From positions 412,537 through 476,536 of the forward strand of contig RHPI01003156.1 of the NCBI GenBank assembly GCA_009103225.1: 64,000 nt of DNA, read 5' to 3'. Position numbers and translations under genes: made by a program. Positions 34,833 through 49,500 of this stretch are shown in pieces (positions within the stretch are counted from its first letter, which is position 1; every line of letters begins with the position of its first letter). The DNA comes from Chlorokybus atmophyticus (Eukaryota > Streptophyta > Chlorokybophyceae > Chlorokybales > Chlorokybaceae). Below the pieces are notes generated by a model, which saw nothing but the letters and a program-made list of their open reading frames with translations, made no database searches and was not told where the DNA came from.

Positions 34833-36401
34833 GCACAGCAACCCAGCCCAAGCGAGGAACAGATTGGGCTAAAACGCGACTGAACCCATGACTGCTGGTA
34901 ACACTGGTCAAGTGAAGCAACCTGCTTCTCACTGGACAGGCCGCGTGTTTTATGCGGCAAACTGCGTGGACTCTCATGCTCAAGGCGGGAGCTGTCTCCG
35001 ACGTGTGTGAAGGCACGACAGACACAGACATTGAACGGCGTTGGGATTATCAATGACAGACTCTCTCTGACTGCCCGACTGGTGACAGACTGGCTGAACT
35101 TGGTGTGTTAGTGCTTAAACCTGGGGCAGTTATTTCGGCTCCTGTCAGCATGCAACTCGACGAAGCACATCGACCATCGAACGATATACTGCGTACTACT
35201 AGGTACCTACTAACTTAAAGTCAAGTATGAACCCAAGTTGCGCAACGTGGTTGGGTGAGCAGCTGACAAACGCTTGCAACAGCAGCAGCTCTGACACGTT
35301 GTCTTGACCAATTCCCTTGCCACGCCTGGTCATGTCTTACGCTCTCTTACGTCCATTTTGTTAAATGCGTAACCGCGTGAAGCACGGCACTGAGTACGTG
35401 GTGATTGGCTTGCCCAAGTGTCAGCAGCTTGACAGAGCTTCCAGGCTATGCTGCGATATGCTCAGTGTCCAACGCGTGAGCATGGCGTACAACGCATGCA
35501 ACACGGTCTAACGACGGCATATGCCAACCCAGTTGCTACGGCGCCTCCAGCTGGCTCCCTCACCTTAAGGCGCAAGGCCCGCACAGCAGCAGAGGTATGG
35601 ACAGGCCGCCTGTCACACGCCACGCCATGCAAGGCGGCCTAGTAGTCTCGACCAGCGACTCGCATGGACCGCCCACCCGTCCCCTGCCTGCTATCTGCAT
35701 GCGGTAACTTAGTGAAGCTGTTGGCCTGCCGCTCTGCGGAACACTCGGCAGCAGAGCTGGAGGGCACAGTGACGTGGTGTCCGCGGTTGGCTTGACATAG
35801 CGGGCTTGTTGCAGTGGTGTCCGTCCGGTCATTAGTCACTTGCGAGGTGCAAGTTTGCACCAAAGGGCACACGGCGACCACGACAGGATGAGTAGTTGCC
35901 GTGCGAACCATGGCCATGTGTGTCAGTGAATGTTTTTCCATCATTGATTGATGATTGCCGGAGGGGGNNNNNNNNNNNNNNNNNNNNNNNNNNNNNNNNN
36001 NNNNNNNNNNNNNNNNNNNNNNNNNNNNNNNNNNNNNNNNNNNNNNNNNNNNNNNNNNNNNNNNNNNNNNNNNNNNNNNNNNNNNNGGGATTCGTATGCG
36101 AGATGCATAACCAAGACATGCGCGCATGCAGCAACCGGAGAGTGCATTAAACAGTCCTTGCCGCTTCAACTTCCAGTGATTATGAAGTGTGCATGACGTG
36201 CAAACATATACCTAACGTAACAAATACCAGCCTATAAGTTTAACAATCTTTCTGTTCGTGGTCAAGCCTATGTAACTCGTCAATGCGAGCCTTCAATGAG
36301 CAAACCCTGGTATACACTAGTCTGCAATGAGTGCTATGCACTAGTCTACAAGGCAGAATGCCTTGATGCAACTCATTCACAACAATCTCTCCAACCATGA
36401 A
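34833..36401. other. Spacer with assembly gap, no confident gene
   Basis: I see no recognisable coding sequence. An N run of 119 bases (35968-36086) is flanked by GGGGG and GGGA. The left part may hold the promoter and any missing first exon of the lectin gene. Confidence 0.45.
35968..36086. other. Assembly gap (N run) in a G-rich tract
   Basis: 119 unresolved bases, bounded by GAGGGGG on the left and GGGATTC on the right. Confidence 0.98.
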
Positions 36402-39400
36402 TTAGGCTGCGAATTGGCGCGAAGGGGTGTACAACGGGCCTCCTTTGGAGTAGCATCGCACACTAGCTGCAGCAAGCCGGAACAGAAACATCCCGCAAAG
36501 CGCGGTCCACACGCCCACAACCGAGCCCCCCAAGCGTAGTAGCAAAATGGCACCCACCGCCACCGCACCTCCGACGGCACACGTCAAAAACCAAAAGTCT
36601 GCAGCTGCGATTGATAGCTAACACACAAACGCAGTGAGAAACCTTCGCTCAACTTCGTGAGGCTGCATCACAACAATAAGCATATTCACAGAACTTGAGT
36701 TGAGCGCATGTGCAAAGGACCGACACACACCAAGCACAAGCTGCATGTAGCAGCATAGCCGCTTACCGCTTCGTATATAAAGGTACATGCCACCACAGGT
36801 TGCATAAAGCCTATTAGTGGCAGCACTCTGGACGTCTCAGCTATCACCCTGGCATCCGACGTAAAAAGTCGAGGAAAATGAGGGGCTGTCGCGACTGTCA
36901 ACATCGCAAAGGCAGATGCACTCACGATGGCAATCTGCAATGGCCAAGTACGGACTCAGCAACGACATTGCATTACATGTTCCGTGCAATACTACACATA
37001 ACCGCGCTGCTACCCATGATGTTAAGCAACATCCCACCTGTAGTAGGCGATGAGTTACTGCTCGCACGGTCGCAAAGTCTCGCGTGCTCAGAAGCCTGGC
37101 GGAAATAACCTATCAACCAAGCAAGTATGTGGGTAGGCTGTTGGCGACTGCATTGCGAATTAGCAAGATTGATACCACCAGGTTGGTTACCTGACCCGAG
37201 ACAGCCAGCGCATCAAGCATGAGAGAAAAGAGCATGAGCACCTCCAACGCTATTTGATGTGCAGCTGCAGGTGCCGTCCCAAGGCGTGTAGCCTGAGATG
37301 GAGGCAAGAAGTTTGGCAAATCTGCAGTGGACGAAACAATTGCAATACACGCTAACCTGTGCAGTAGTTGCTGCCCAGAATCCCAGAAGCACAACCGAGC
37401 GCAAGAACAAAGTCGCGGTGGATTTCAACACCTGCAAAATCTGTCAACTTCACGACACGCAAGACAACGCAGCTGCACAACCACGAACCTGAAGCCTGTT
37501 GCCACAGTGTGTATAACGCAAGGCACAAGACCATGCAAGCGTACCGGCAGAAGCGCACTCAAGTCAAAAAGGCTTTTCTTTGCTCCTACCACGGCGTCAA
37601 TGAGGCCAAATTGCTCCCGCCCTCTCCAGAGCAGAAAAAGAAAAAGTACAACTTCTGTATACTCTGCAATGGCTGTTGCCCACGCAGCTCCTCCAATACC
37701 CCAGCCCAAAGTAAACATCAACAATGGATCTAAAACCTGGCCATGCGGCAATTACTTCTACAATGCTCAGACTCAAAGGGGCTGGCCCATTGCATGTGTC
37801 CCATGCACCACATGGGCATCTCAAGGGATATGTAATGCAAGATATAACATAACGATTGCACGATGATGGGATTCATGAACAGCAACAACTGCTAAGACAC
37901 TTACCACATTAGTAAAAGTTGCAACCATCGCTATAACAAAGGGAGTCACTGAATCGCCAATCCCTCGGAAGGCACCGACAGCAACCATGGACATTGGTAC
38001 CTGTCAAGAAGACCAAGCTATGTTGAGCATTGCGCACGACTAGACATTGCTGTTGCTTGCTAGTTGACACACACCACTGGTGCAGCCAACGCACGCGGAT
38101 GCAGATACGCTGCAGCAGCCGTGGCAAGGGGTGCATGAAGTGGTCCTGCTCCCATCAGCTGGAGCACGGGGCCAGCACAGCGGTTGAGTGTGAAACCAGC
38201 GATAGTGCCAAGAATGGTGGCCAGCACTAGTGACTGCAGCACCACCCTGCCAACAACATCACGCTGCCATCAAGCTTGTGTGAACACATTACGCTGTAGT
38301 CAAACAAACACCAAGACACGGATGGCTATGTGGACATGCCAGATTGTGAAGAGCACGCACAGCAGTGGATGACGTGCCGAAGTTGATGCATGCTTGAGCA
38401 CCCTCGCAAGCAGACCAGCTAGTGTCACATGCGAGCATGCCGATTATGGTTGGGCAAAGTAGTATTTAGACATGATGTGAACATGTGAATTGCTCAACAG
38501 CAATCCGTGTAGTACCTGCCAGCTTCCTCGCGGTCTCCTTGAGCACTGGCCTGCAGTTGCCAATTTATCAATGGCAAGCGACATTTGCCATCTCTCATGC
38601 ACATGCGCATTGCTGCTGCTGCACCTGCGCGACGAGAGTGGTCGTTGCGCCTGTGAAGAACTTGAACACATCAAAGGTAAAGTGGAATACGCTGGTGTTG
38701 GGGCCAAGTGCTGCCAGCGCAACTGCACCAATCCGCCCAACAAATGCGGTGTCGACAAGGGAAGCAAGGGGATCAACCTGCACAACCAAATGGCACATTG
38801 CTGGACCGAAAAATATGCCACACAGCCCTATCCAATGCACTGGATGGCGTGGTGGATTGGCTAGGCACGTGGCTGCTTCTTTGCTGAGTCCCAACCAAGC
38901 TCCACTGCAATGTTGCACTGCTAGTGCTTGCAATTGACATTAAGGACAGTCTGAGTTGACCCGGAAGTTCACCAAACGGCCTTTTACAAAAAACTGTCAA
39001 CAAGCAGGCTCTATGGCGTACGATGCTTGAACAGCTTCCCCGTCGGCATAGATTGCTGGGGTTGCATGCAGTCAGGGCAATCTATCTGCATAGGTCAGCC
39101 CACAGCAGCGAAACATGCATTGTAGGGGCAGACTTACCGCCAAAGCACCCAAAGACGGCAGTGCCACCGCCACGATCTTCTCATCATACTCGCTCCGTTG
39201 AAACCAGCTTGCACCTCGTGCATGCTTGTTTGAGACTGAGCGCTCCTCCTGAGGCTTCCCTACCTCCTGCCCTCCAACGCAGCAAGGACGGCAAACCTTT
39301 TTTGGCAGTGCACAGTGCAATCTTTTCACAGCTGGCCTGATTAGCCTCTTTTGAGACGCTAGCCTATGCGGATGGCAAGCTGTCACCACACTGGGAGCAA

Positions 39401-39431
39401 TGCCTGCCGTGCCCCAGCATGCTGAGTGCAT
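36402..39431 (-). CDS. MATE-family transporter, probably plastid (DTX44-46/DinF-like)
   Basis: MATE carriers export organic cations, phenolics or acids using H+ or Na+ gradients. The start is MHSACWGTAGIAPSVV at 39431, with a Ser/Arg/Lys-rich, acid-poor N-terminus typical of a plastid transit peptide. The core opens SEYDEKIVAVALPSLGALA, then PLASLVDTAFVGRIGAVALA and GPNTSVFHFTFDVFKFFTGA (38640-38800). Further helices: VLATILGTIAGFTLN (38190-38230), PMSMVAVGAFRGIGDS (about 37960-38000), LDPLLMFTLGWGIGGAAWAT (37660-37730), FLRSVVLLGFWAATTAQ (37370-37420), TAPAAAHQIALEVLMLFSLM (37220-37280) and LPLIGFMQPVVACTFIYEA (36770-36830). A last pair ends in SRQFAA, with stop at 36402. The AFRGIGD and AAHQIA blocks place it in the DinF/plastid clade, alongside plant DTX44-46 and EDS5. 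At least eight exons. Confidence 0.9.
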
Positions 39432-40544
39432 GTCAACTCCCGAACAGGACTGGCATGTACACAGCTCTGGGTAGGCAAGCGCCTAAGCTGTGTTGCAGAG
39501 CCCCGCCTTTACGTTGAAGCGCTGAGCTGGAGGTGCCAGCGCTGCATGCAACTCCAATATGCACACAGGAGCGAGAAGCAAGCTTACAGCAGCTGCGCTT
39601 CAGCACAATGCTGCGCCTTCAAGCTCTGTCGGTATTGTCCCACATGCAAGCACAAAGCCCAGAATGCCGCCCACCAGCTAAAGTAAGAGTACAACAGCGC
39701 AGAATGTTAGCGTTGCAACAAGCAACGCAGCTAATTACTTGCTTGCAGGGTTTTCAGCCCAGGATTCGACTTGGCGGTGGAGCATGGATGTCGGTGGCGG
39801 CAGTGGCAGTGGCGGCGGCGGCGGCGGCTTTGGAGATATGTGGGTTGTATGCGCTGTTGTGTTGTGACCTCCGGGTGAGTGGCGCATGGCGGGTGGTGCT
39901 GTCAAAGGCTCCAAGCGCATTGAATGATGAATGAAGGATGAAGTCTGTTACACGGAAGCACATGATTTGGTGGATTACTATCAGTACATCGCTTCAACAG
40001 GATCCATACCAACACAACCCAAAACTATTACGTTACAACATCGTTGATTCGCTCAGTTAGAAGTCCTGCTGGGGTGTGCTTGCAGCACTGGATCTTGGAA
40101 GGAATTTACAATGACATATGTGTCATGTTGGTTGGTGCAGGAAGCAGCATGCGCAGTGTGCTAGCTGCTTCTTGTTGCGGCTACATGCCGGATGGAAGGT
40201 AGGGACGCCTTGCATGCTATAGATATTGACGCCGGTGATAATTATGAAGGAGCCAACGTCGCCCCCAAAGTCAGCCCAAACGCTCTTGACTCTCCGCCCG
40301 TTAGCAAACAAGGCAAGCATTGCAAAATTCATGTGCATTCGGGGACTCTGGGCCTTTTCACCTGTTGCTACACAGCACCAATAATGACAGTAGCTAAGTT
40401 GAACAATGGCACCGGTAGGAGTTGTTAAATAAACAAACAATACAGCTGAATTCTACGCAAGCTTACATTGTCAACAGCTGTGTCTTCTTTGGGTAGGGTA
40501 GCAGGGAACGGTGTCGTTCTTGAATGAGATGAGTGCATTTGTGC
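39432..40544. other. Spacer between MATE and SEN1 genes
   Basis: Two stretches look faintly coding: a Gly-rich plus-strand frame at about 39780-39850 (MDVGGGSGSGGGGGGFGDMW), which could be an upstream SEN1 exon, and 40150-40430, open on both strands. Neither can be assigned. The divergent promoters of MATE (-) and SEN1 (+) must lie here. Confidence 0.4.
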
Positions 40545-43500
40545 ATGATTCCATGGCATCAGAATGAGAACATCACCTGCATGTATGAGCGTCCCATGCC
40601 TGACATAGCCACGTACTTATTGCCAGAGGCAGAGCTTCTGCGGCAGTGGCAAGCCTTGCAGGCATCACAGAGCGAAGAGGAGGAGGAAGCATGGCAGGAC
40701 GCGAAAGAGTTGTGGTACGCGCATCAGCTAATGTAGCATTTGTGATTAGCATCCTGTCACTGTACACTGGGAGTTGTATACGACTTTTGTGAAGTCGCAG
40801 CCCTCCAAAACATGTGTTGATGCAAAGTAGTTAGTGCACGTACAGCATCACATTGTAAGCGCACCCGTTGCTCCGTGAATACTGTTACACTTTTGCTGCC
40901 AATATGTATGCAAATATGTTATTGGTTGACGCGTTGTGATGCGCCTGTGCCAGGTTCTCGAATGCAGCTTCATACCTGACAGCAGAGGGACGGTCTCACT
41001 GGTGGTGCAAGCATGCCAAGCTGATCACTCCTATGCTCGAAATCTTCTTTCATGTGGATGCAAGCAAAGAAGTCAAAGCATTGTGGAACCGTGCCGCTCG
41101 TCAACTTGGAGCTTGCGCACAATGCGTTGTACAGGTTTGTGTGTCGGTTAGTGCATATGCCCTCACCTAGCCGGTGAGGTTGTTCCTGACAATGGGTGTT
41201 TTAGCATCATGCAGCCATTGCTGCACTGCGCGAGGAGTATGACGATGGCTCTGTGGAGCCGCTACTTCAGGTAAAGCTTGCCATGTCAGAACGACAGGTT
41301 GGGACAGCCCTGCCATGCAAATTCGTGAGACGCTCTCTCGTGTTGTGTTTATTGGCTGCACACTGAGGTGTCATTTGTTGTCGAGTGCAGGTCCTTCAGC
41401 GACTTAATGAAGCCAGAATGTCACAGCAGCTTACGGTGGCATTGCAAACATTAGATGCAACTGGTGCGGGTGCGCAACAAGTTGACACAACGGGCATTAC
41501 TTTGTTTGAGGTTGGTTGCAAGGAGTATCATTACACGTTCCCTAGCAGTGCTAGAATTCAGCATGTCGGCGGTCAGGGTTTTAGGCTGCTTTTGTTAAAT
41601 TCAACACTGCGCCGTTGATGATAGGTCCTCAGCTACCCGACTCTGCTTGAGGATTTGGAAATTAATCACAAGGCAGCCAATCTTGTGTTGCAGCTGGCAT
41701 CCACACATGACATAGAATTTGCAGAGGGTGAACGCTATCCAGGGCTGTACACGTTTTTGATGCATCCAAATGAGCGTGTGAGGTCGATTGTCCATCCAAT
41801 GACACAACGGCTTGGACGCTTTGGGTCTGCGGAAGAGATTGCTGTCATTGAACCACAGCTGAAAAAGTGCATGCATTGGCTGGAGTTTGACCTCTTCGAT
41901 GACAACGGCCTTGCCGTGGTCCAAACCAATGATCAGGTGACGCATGCTGCCATGGATTGTGGCATTGCACAGTTGCATGGTTGTGGTTTTAGGTTCTGTG
42001 GTTTGTAACATGTGTTGTTGGCAGGCCAGACCACGCTTTCGCCAGTCAAAACTGGAGCTCTGGTCCGGCTTACACCGTATCCTCTGTTTGCTCGATCCTG
42101 GTGTTCTTGAAACAGAAGTGCTGGCGCGTTACCCAGCCTTTGTCAGCATAGTCCTCAATCACATAGGGGAAACCTCGCAGGTACTCCATGCGTTTCATGC
42201 ATTGGCATGGCAGGTAACAGGTTGCTAACAGCCAACGGCCGCTGATTACTTTATCGTGATGAAGGTTTTTAGCAAGACGCACCGACCACTTCTCGTGGTT
42301 TGTACTAACAATCCTCTTTGCAGACTTTCTGGCATGCGTTACGGTGCCTGAACACTCTGCTTTCGGTGTTGGGTTACCGTATGTGGATGCACGCCTCCTT
42401 TACACCAGGAGTTGTTTGCGACACGCTGCTCGGGCAATGTTTTCATGCCAAAGATGAACGAATTCATAAAGCTGTTCTGGATGTATTTTCTCCATTTCTG
42501 GAATCGCTTGAGGCGATGCAAGAGGAGGGCTGGGCAGCACAGCGTCGCCGCGTCCTTTACTTTTTGCTGCAGCAGGTTGCTTGTTGGCATGTAGACTGCA
42601 GTGTCAATCAGAGTGCGGCATCCATGATTAGAATTGACCTGTGCAGGTGCCCATGTCTCGACATTTTTCCAAACTGATTCGCGGAATAGCTTGCAAGCTG
42701 GCGTTCGGGATTATCAAGCGCGGGTATGTGGTCAGCTTGCCTGCAATTGAGTGTTGCATTGCATCTTACCCTTGCCATGCAGGTACACTCTGGCCCCGCC
42801 GGCTCCACCTGTTGAATGTGCACACTTCTGGGGACCTGCTCTCATAGACAAGCTAGGGGACGCAACCATCATGCAAGCTGTCCGCGATGCTGCCGTGGCC
42901 TGCGCATGTGTTGTTTTGGCCACTGATGCAGCGGTGCTCTCAAAGTTGCACTGCTATGCTGATACTGCGGATTCCGAAAGTGACGATGACATTCCATTGA
43001 ACATGTTGGCGTCTCGTGGTACCGATCTGAGCGCCTGCTTCAAGGCGTCTATCAAGGTTGGTGGCTCAGCAAACACGCAGTCAGCAGCAACGCCCGTATG
43101 TAGACATGTGTAACAGTTTTCACCACCTGCTGACACACCTAACTCCGCCTTGGGGAGGGTGGGAAACGGGGTTGGGAGGAACAGTTCTGTCAATTTGTTA
43201 ATGAGGTGGCATATCTAACTGCAGACTGTTGATGTACACATGTAGGCTGTCAAACAGTTGGCCAACGAGCCGCTGGGACACTCACAAGAGTTGCGGGAGG
43301 CTGCCAAACTAGCTGCAAGTCACACCGATACATGGAGTTGTGTACCCAAACTCTGGGAAGGTGTGATCTCGCAAACGCAGCCAGCAAAGATGCCTGCAGC
43401 GCTTTCTGCAGTTGTCTTCACGGCTGCAGCAACTATGTCAACCGCGGAACCAACTCGTATGGGACCTACACGAAGCGCCGCTGGTGAGCACACAAAGTTC

Positions 43501-46500
43501 TGGTTGGCTTGCGAGGGGCCTTCTTGTTCCAGGGGGTTGAGCTGTGTGTTGGTCATTCAGATCATGCAACGCTGCCTGTTGAGTCCATGCTCTGGACGGC
43601 ACCGCGTGGAAGCAGCGATGGAAGCAAGGGTCAACAATGCCCGAACACTGTTTTAGCCCGCGCGCATGGGCATGCCCTGCTGCTGATGCTAAAGCAGTGC
43701 GTAAGACATTTGCGCTGGCTTTGCGAATTGCATGGCCTGGTTGCAGAGCTCAGCCGGTGTGTATTCATTGTTCAATAGCTGAAGCTAGAGCATGGTTGCA
43801 GGTTCTTCGGTGACTATCTCGTCAAGCTGGGAGCATTTCGTGTGACACATGGTGATGCAGACACCTCGTACATGGTGGAGTGTTGTGCGCTGATCTCCAT
43901 CGACTCTGACAAGGTACATTCACTCAGCGCTCGATGTCTCGTTGGGAAAGCATTGCGTGCATGGTTGCAAACCCTTCCTCCATTTGACAAGACACCTGCA
44001 GTGTCTCATCCAGATCTGTAAATTGCTATCGATAGAGAAGGTTCCTTCATGTCTGTTGTAAACGCCATAAACACAGCACTGTGTGTTGTCGACGTTGTTG
44101 ACATGGGTAAGCTTCCAGCGTATCTCAGATGCTGGCAAGGGGGTGCTCTGCCACCTGCTCAACCAACCAGATTTTGAAAGAGCGTTTCATGTCCTGGTGC
44201 AACCTCAATATTCAAGGACACTGCTTCAATTTATGCAGCGGGCATTACTTTCGGTAATTCTTGGAGCTCGTTTGAGTTATGATTGTTCATCTCACGATTT
44301 GGATTCAGTCTAAGCTATATGGGCACGTGTTTGCAGGTCCAGGCAAGACCATTGCAGCAATGCTCACATGCAACAGGCCAGTTGCTGCAGTTGGTTCGGC
44401 GTTTGCTAGGTGCTTCAGCACCACCTGGAGAAGAGCATCTGGACTTGAGTGATGAGGAGTTGGAGAGGCTCTGGACGGAGAATGCCGACCTGCAACCCCA
44501 GGTCATACGTGCAGCATGGCAGGTTGTGATACATATAGTTGAACAGCGCAAGGACGTCTGCAAGTTGAAGTACGTCAAGGTACAACATCATTTTTGTGGC
44601 ATCTGCATGGCACAAACGCTTGTTGGTTACCCTGTTAGTAAGCTAACAGCCAAGGCTGTTGTACTTGCAGGAGCTGTGTGCGAGGGTATTTGAAGTGTTG
44701 CCTGCCCTCTGGCAGTGCCAATGCAGCCTAAACGAGGCTCCTGATTCAGAGTTGCAACTTGGCTGGCTTGCCTCCTTGCTACACTGGGGCAGCGGGGAAA
44801 TGCACGAGGTGATGCTGGGCTCTATTGAGCTTTGGCTATCGGCTGTGGCAATGATTCTGGAAGACTTAAAAGGACGCAATGCACCTTTGCCACGCGCCAG
44901 TGTTGCTGCCGCCTCAACGCTGCTTCAGAGTAAGCACCAGAGCCCAACTGGGTTTGTGTCATGTTGAGTCCATGAAAGTGCACCATGGCGGTTGCTTGTG
45001 CTGATTGAATTTTTATGCAGGTACAAGTACGCAAGACCACATTAGGTTGCAACTTGCACAGTATTTCCCTGCCTCGGCTCCTGGCAATCTGGCTAGTCAT
45101 CCTGTACTAAGTATGCCATCCAAGGCTCCCACAGCGTCCAGAGCTACTCCAGCAATCAGAGCCGCACAAAACAGTGCACAGATCGGACCTACAAAGGTTA
45201 CAACACCAGACAGCAAACAGTCTCAACCCTTCAGCAACCAGCGAGCTTTCATAACAGAAGTTGCCAAGGACACAAACGCAGTTGACCTGACGGATGATCA
45301 ACCAGTGCCGCAGCGACCATCTCATGTGACCACTGCACCAGGGGATTCAAGTGTGCGCGGGCAACGCATGCGCATCCTTCAGGACATGGGGTTTGCGCAA
45401 GGCCTGTGCGCACAAGCTTTGGATCTACACTCCAATGATTTAGACCAAGCAATGATTTGGCTGTTGCGCCGCAACACGCAACAGCCCAAACACCAGAATG
45501 ACGGTATTCGACCCTTCCTGACAAGAGCGCAGCCCATGCATATTACAGCTGAGATGGGGGCAAGCCGCCAACAAGCTGCTGCTGCTGCTGCATCGCCTCG
45601 CGCGCGACCATCAGTACATCATCCCGCAGTAACAGGCCGTGCACGCACTGTAGGTGCTATGCGTGCCGCTCTTCGCTCGCCATCAGGTCAAACTGCACAG
45701 AGGACTTCAATGCACAACAGGGATACATCTTTGCCTTTGCCAAGTCAAGTTGGCCGCAGTGAACCTGAGCATCAGCGGCAGCAAAAGCAGAGACAACAGA
45801 TACCACCACACCCGCCTAGAAGTCAATCAGTATCCCCAGCCCCGAGTCCCCACACACGCACAGAGAATGAGCCTGTTGGACAGGAGCCTGTTGGACAGGA
45901 GACCAATGATACCACCGAACCAGAGCTGAAGCGCCCTAGAGTCCCGCTGCGTCCAGTGCAGGTTCCCAATGCACCCCGGCGACAGATAATTCAGATAGCT
46001 GTGGGCCCCAACAACAGGCCGGGTAACCCGGTCAAGAAGTCACATGGGGAGGCGCCAGCTGTGGCTGCTGCGTTCAAGACTGTCCGCATGGATGACTGGT
46101 TCAGGGAGATCCTGTCTTGGCATTACTACCAGATTGTTGAAAACGAAGATCCTGCAGACATCAACCGGTTGAAGACTGTACCCGTCCAGTTTCAATCCGT
46201 TGGTGACTATCAAGAAGTCTTTCAACCTTTACTGCTAGAAGAACTGAAGGCCCAGGTGATGCGATATGCCGTATTTGCAATGTCTCAGATGTGTGCACCG
46301 GCGGCGACTAATTGCACTAACCATTGATGTCAGTGCATGCAATCTGCTTTACTGAGCACCGACATGATGCTGAATGTACATTTGGTGTTGCAGCTTCAAC
46401 GCAGCCATGAAGAAAGCCCGCTCCTGCATGAGGATTCGGCAACTGTACGCCAGCTGGCCTTGGATAAGGTTGACGTATTCCATGTTGCCCGCATGAAGGT

Positions 46501-49500
46501 CGAGGAAGGCAGTGTTGCAGAAGGTGACGGCTTGGCTGCTGTCTTTGCTGCTGTATACATGCTTGGTTGCGAGTTCAGTTCTTCAATTGCTTCTTTTGAC
46601 GAAGGTGTACGAGGAGTTTCTGAGAACGACCTTGTTCTGCTTGGAAAACCCGCGCATAAAGGCAGCTCTGGCGGCACGCAGTACAAAATGCACATGCTTG
46701 GGATGGTCATGAAGCGCGTTCGTGACTCTGGTGAGCGCGGACTGGTCCTTCAGTTGAGACTCTGCTTGGCTGGAAGTCAAGTAAGCTGGCACGTCGTGGA
46801 ATCCTTGAGTGCTTCTCTCAGTTTCGTGGGCAACTGCTTGCAGTGAGCCCAAATGTTGACGAGCTGTATCTGCATGCATCAGCAGCGGGCGATGGAATTG
46901 AAGGCAGCTTTGCTTGACAAGAGCACATGGAAAATTCACCGTGTCTTGAGCTTGACGCCTCAGCTCAGGGAGTTCCAAGCGCTTTCTGGAGTGGCAGCGA
47001 TACCAATAGTAGACGCTTTGCTGCACCCCAAGCATGGACAGATTCGCCTTACACGTGAAGCTCAAAAGGACCATCTTTCATCCATCCCTGTCCTTCAAGA
47101 TATACTGCATACCAAAAAACCATCGTTGGATTGCTTGACAGGCCTGCCTCCGGCATTGAGAACGCTGATGGAGGAACAATTTACATTTGACCAGCAGACT
47201 GCAGTCAATGCCGCGCTGGATGCGTGCAACAATGCAAGTGCCGAACAAGCGGACAAGCCCGGCATAGCGCTGGTGCAAGGGCCACCTGGGACAGGAAAGA
47301 CAAAGACTATTACAGCCATTGTGAGTGCTTTGCTCGCATCTCCAGCGCAAGCAGAGACCGAAGTGGCGGGGCAGGGCGCAAGACGGTCTGGTCTAGGTGC
47401 AGTGCGTGACTGGGATGATGATGACAGCACACATGCGTATGGTGGTGCGCGGCAGACTGCTGCAACACCAACGGCCGTCACAGATGCTGCCAAGCGGCAC
47501 ATCCTACTGTGTGCGCAGGTGACACCAGCAAATGACTAATGCTTGCGTAAGGGTTGCCTCAGTTGCTGCAGCTTCCGCGCATATGATGTGCGTTTGCTAA
47601 CTACACACATGTGGCTGTTAGTCAAATGCGGCAATTGACGAGTTGATAGGGCGTATCTTAGCAGGTGGTCTAGTTGGAACAGACGGCAGGTGAGTCGCAC
47701 CACGACATTGCACTTGATATGGTGAATTTGCTGCATGCATGCTGTATGAAGCAAGTTGCGGCAGGTCTTATGTACCAAGTGTTGTGCGAATTGGCAACAA
47801 AGACTCCGTGCACCCGACTGTGCAATCGGTGCATATACAATCCTTGGTGGATGCACATGCTTGTGGAGAGCATGCAAGCGGGAAGACCCATTCTGCTCAG
47901 CTTGCAGAGGCAATTGCTTTTTTTCATTGACTGAGCTCTGCTTGGTGCATGTCAGCATCTGCTGAATGCTGAATTCACTTGCAATCACCTTGGCCACAGC
48001 TACAAGCGCGGATCATGGTGCTAAGAACTGAACTTGCCGAGGTTGGGAAGCAAGTTGAGGCTAGGCGAACAGAAAAAGCACAAGCAGATGGAAACGCAGA
48101 CAAGGCAGAGCCTGCTGATGCAGAAAAGGAGAAGTTGGAGCGGCAGTTAGATGACGAGTTGTATGGCAAACGGCGTCGCATCTTTGCTGAGCTCAGCGCT
48201 TGTCAAGGTTAGCCGCATATTGTTGGAAAGGTTTCAGTGCGGTAGCAGTTGTTTGTTGCCAGCAAGTGGACAACATTGCTGCTTGGCTTGCGCAGCCAAG
48301 GAGCGGCAAGAAAAGGAGGCAATCGCCCAGGAAGGTACAAAATTGAGACAGGTGAGTGCAGACAGCACAAAGTGAACCCAAGCCCAGCTGTTACGTCTGC
48401 TGCTGCTGTGTACTAGTACCATTCCTGCACTTGTAAGTTGTCTTTTTAGTAATACTCCGCGTGCTATGCAGGACATCATCAAGGAGGCTACAATCATTGC
48501 CTGCACTCTGAGCGGCAGCGGGAGCGAAGAATTGACGAGCCTGTTTACTATTCCAAAGGCAGGCATTGGCTTTCATGCCGCCAGAAGGGCTGCCCCAAGC
48601 TGGCGTGGCTTCGATGCTGTCATCATTGACGAGGCGGCACAGGTGAGTTTTCCCTCTTCATGCATCAGGCAATGATTGTTTTTGCGAGTGGACATTGAAG
48701 TTCCTCTTGCACAGGCGCTGGAGCCTGCAACACTTGTGCCATTGCGGTCACTGGCTGGCACCCGCAGCTGCTGTGTTCTTGTTGGTGACCCGAAGCAGCT
48801 ACCCGCAACAGTTCTATCGCGCTCAGCTGCTCGCCTTGGTTACGAACAAAGTCTGTTTGAGAGACTGCAGAAGGCTGGCTTCCCTGTTGTGCTGCTTTCG
48901 ACTCAGGTGCTTCATATTGTGTGTTGTACATGTGCAGCACATCTTGTTGCATTTCAGCAAACGCTTGCAACCAACCTTCTTGTGCATGCCTTTGTCACAA
49001 GGATGCAATTGTTGACCCTTCGTGCGCATGCAGTTTCGCATGCACCCTGCCATTCGGCAATTTCCGTCAGCACACTTCTATGGTGGCCAGTTGGTGGATG
49101 GCGCAACGGTGTCAGCTGCCACACGTCAGCTTGCCTGCCACGAGCGCGCCTGCTTTGGGCCCTATGTATTCTTTGATGTTGTTGAAGGAGTACATGGCAC
49201 CTCCTCAGGGTCACGGTCACTCAGAAACCCTGCTGAGGCTGAACTCGCGGTTGAGCTGATCAGCGCGTTGCATACAATGCATCCTCAGGTATCATGCTTT
49301 TGGCATACTGTGCCACTCAGCTCTTGTGGGATGCAGCACGAAATGGCTTCAGATGTTGTATATGTCGGTTGCTTGTCATAAGCATCACTGTCAAATCCAA
49401 CTGGGTGCAACACGTTTATCAGGATTGCACACAAGGCAGGGTGGCTGTGGTGACGCCTTACAAGCAGCAGCTGCATGAGATTAGGTCACGACTTGCCCGC

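Noticed and set aside
40123-40440. Minus-strand frame with NGRRVKSVWADFGGDVGSF
   Set aside because: Protein-like wording, but both strands are open, no family is recognised and no splice partner was found.
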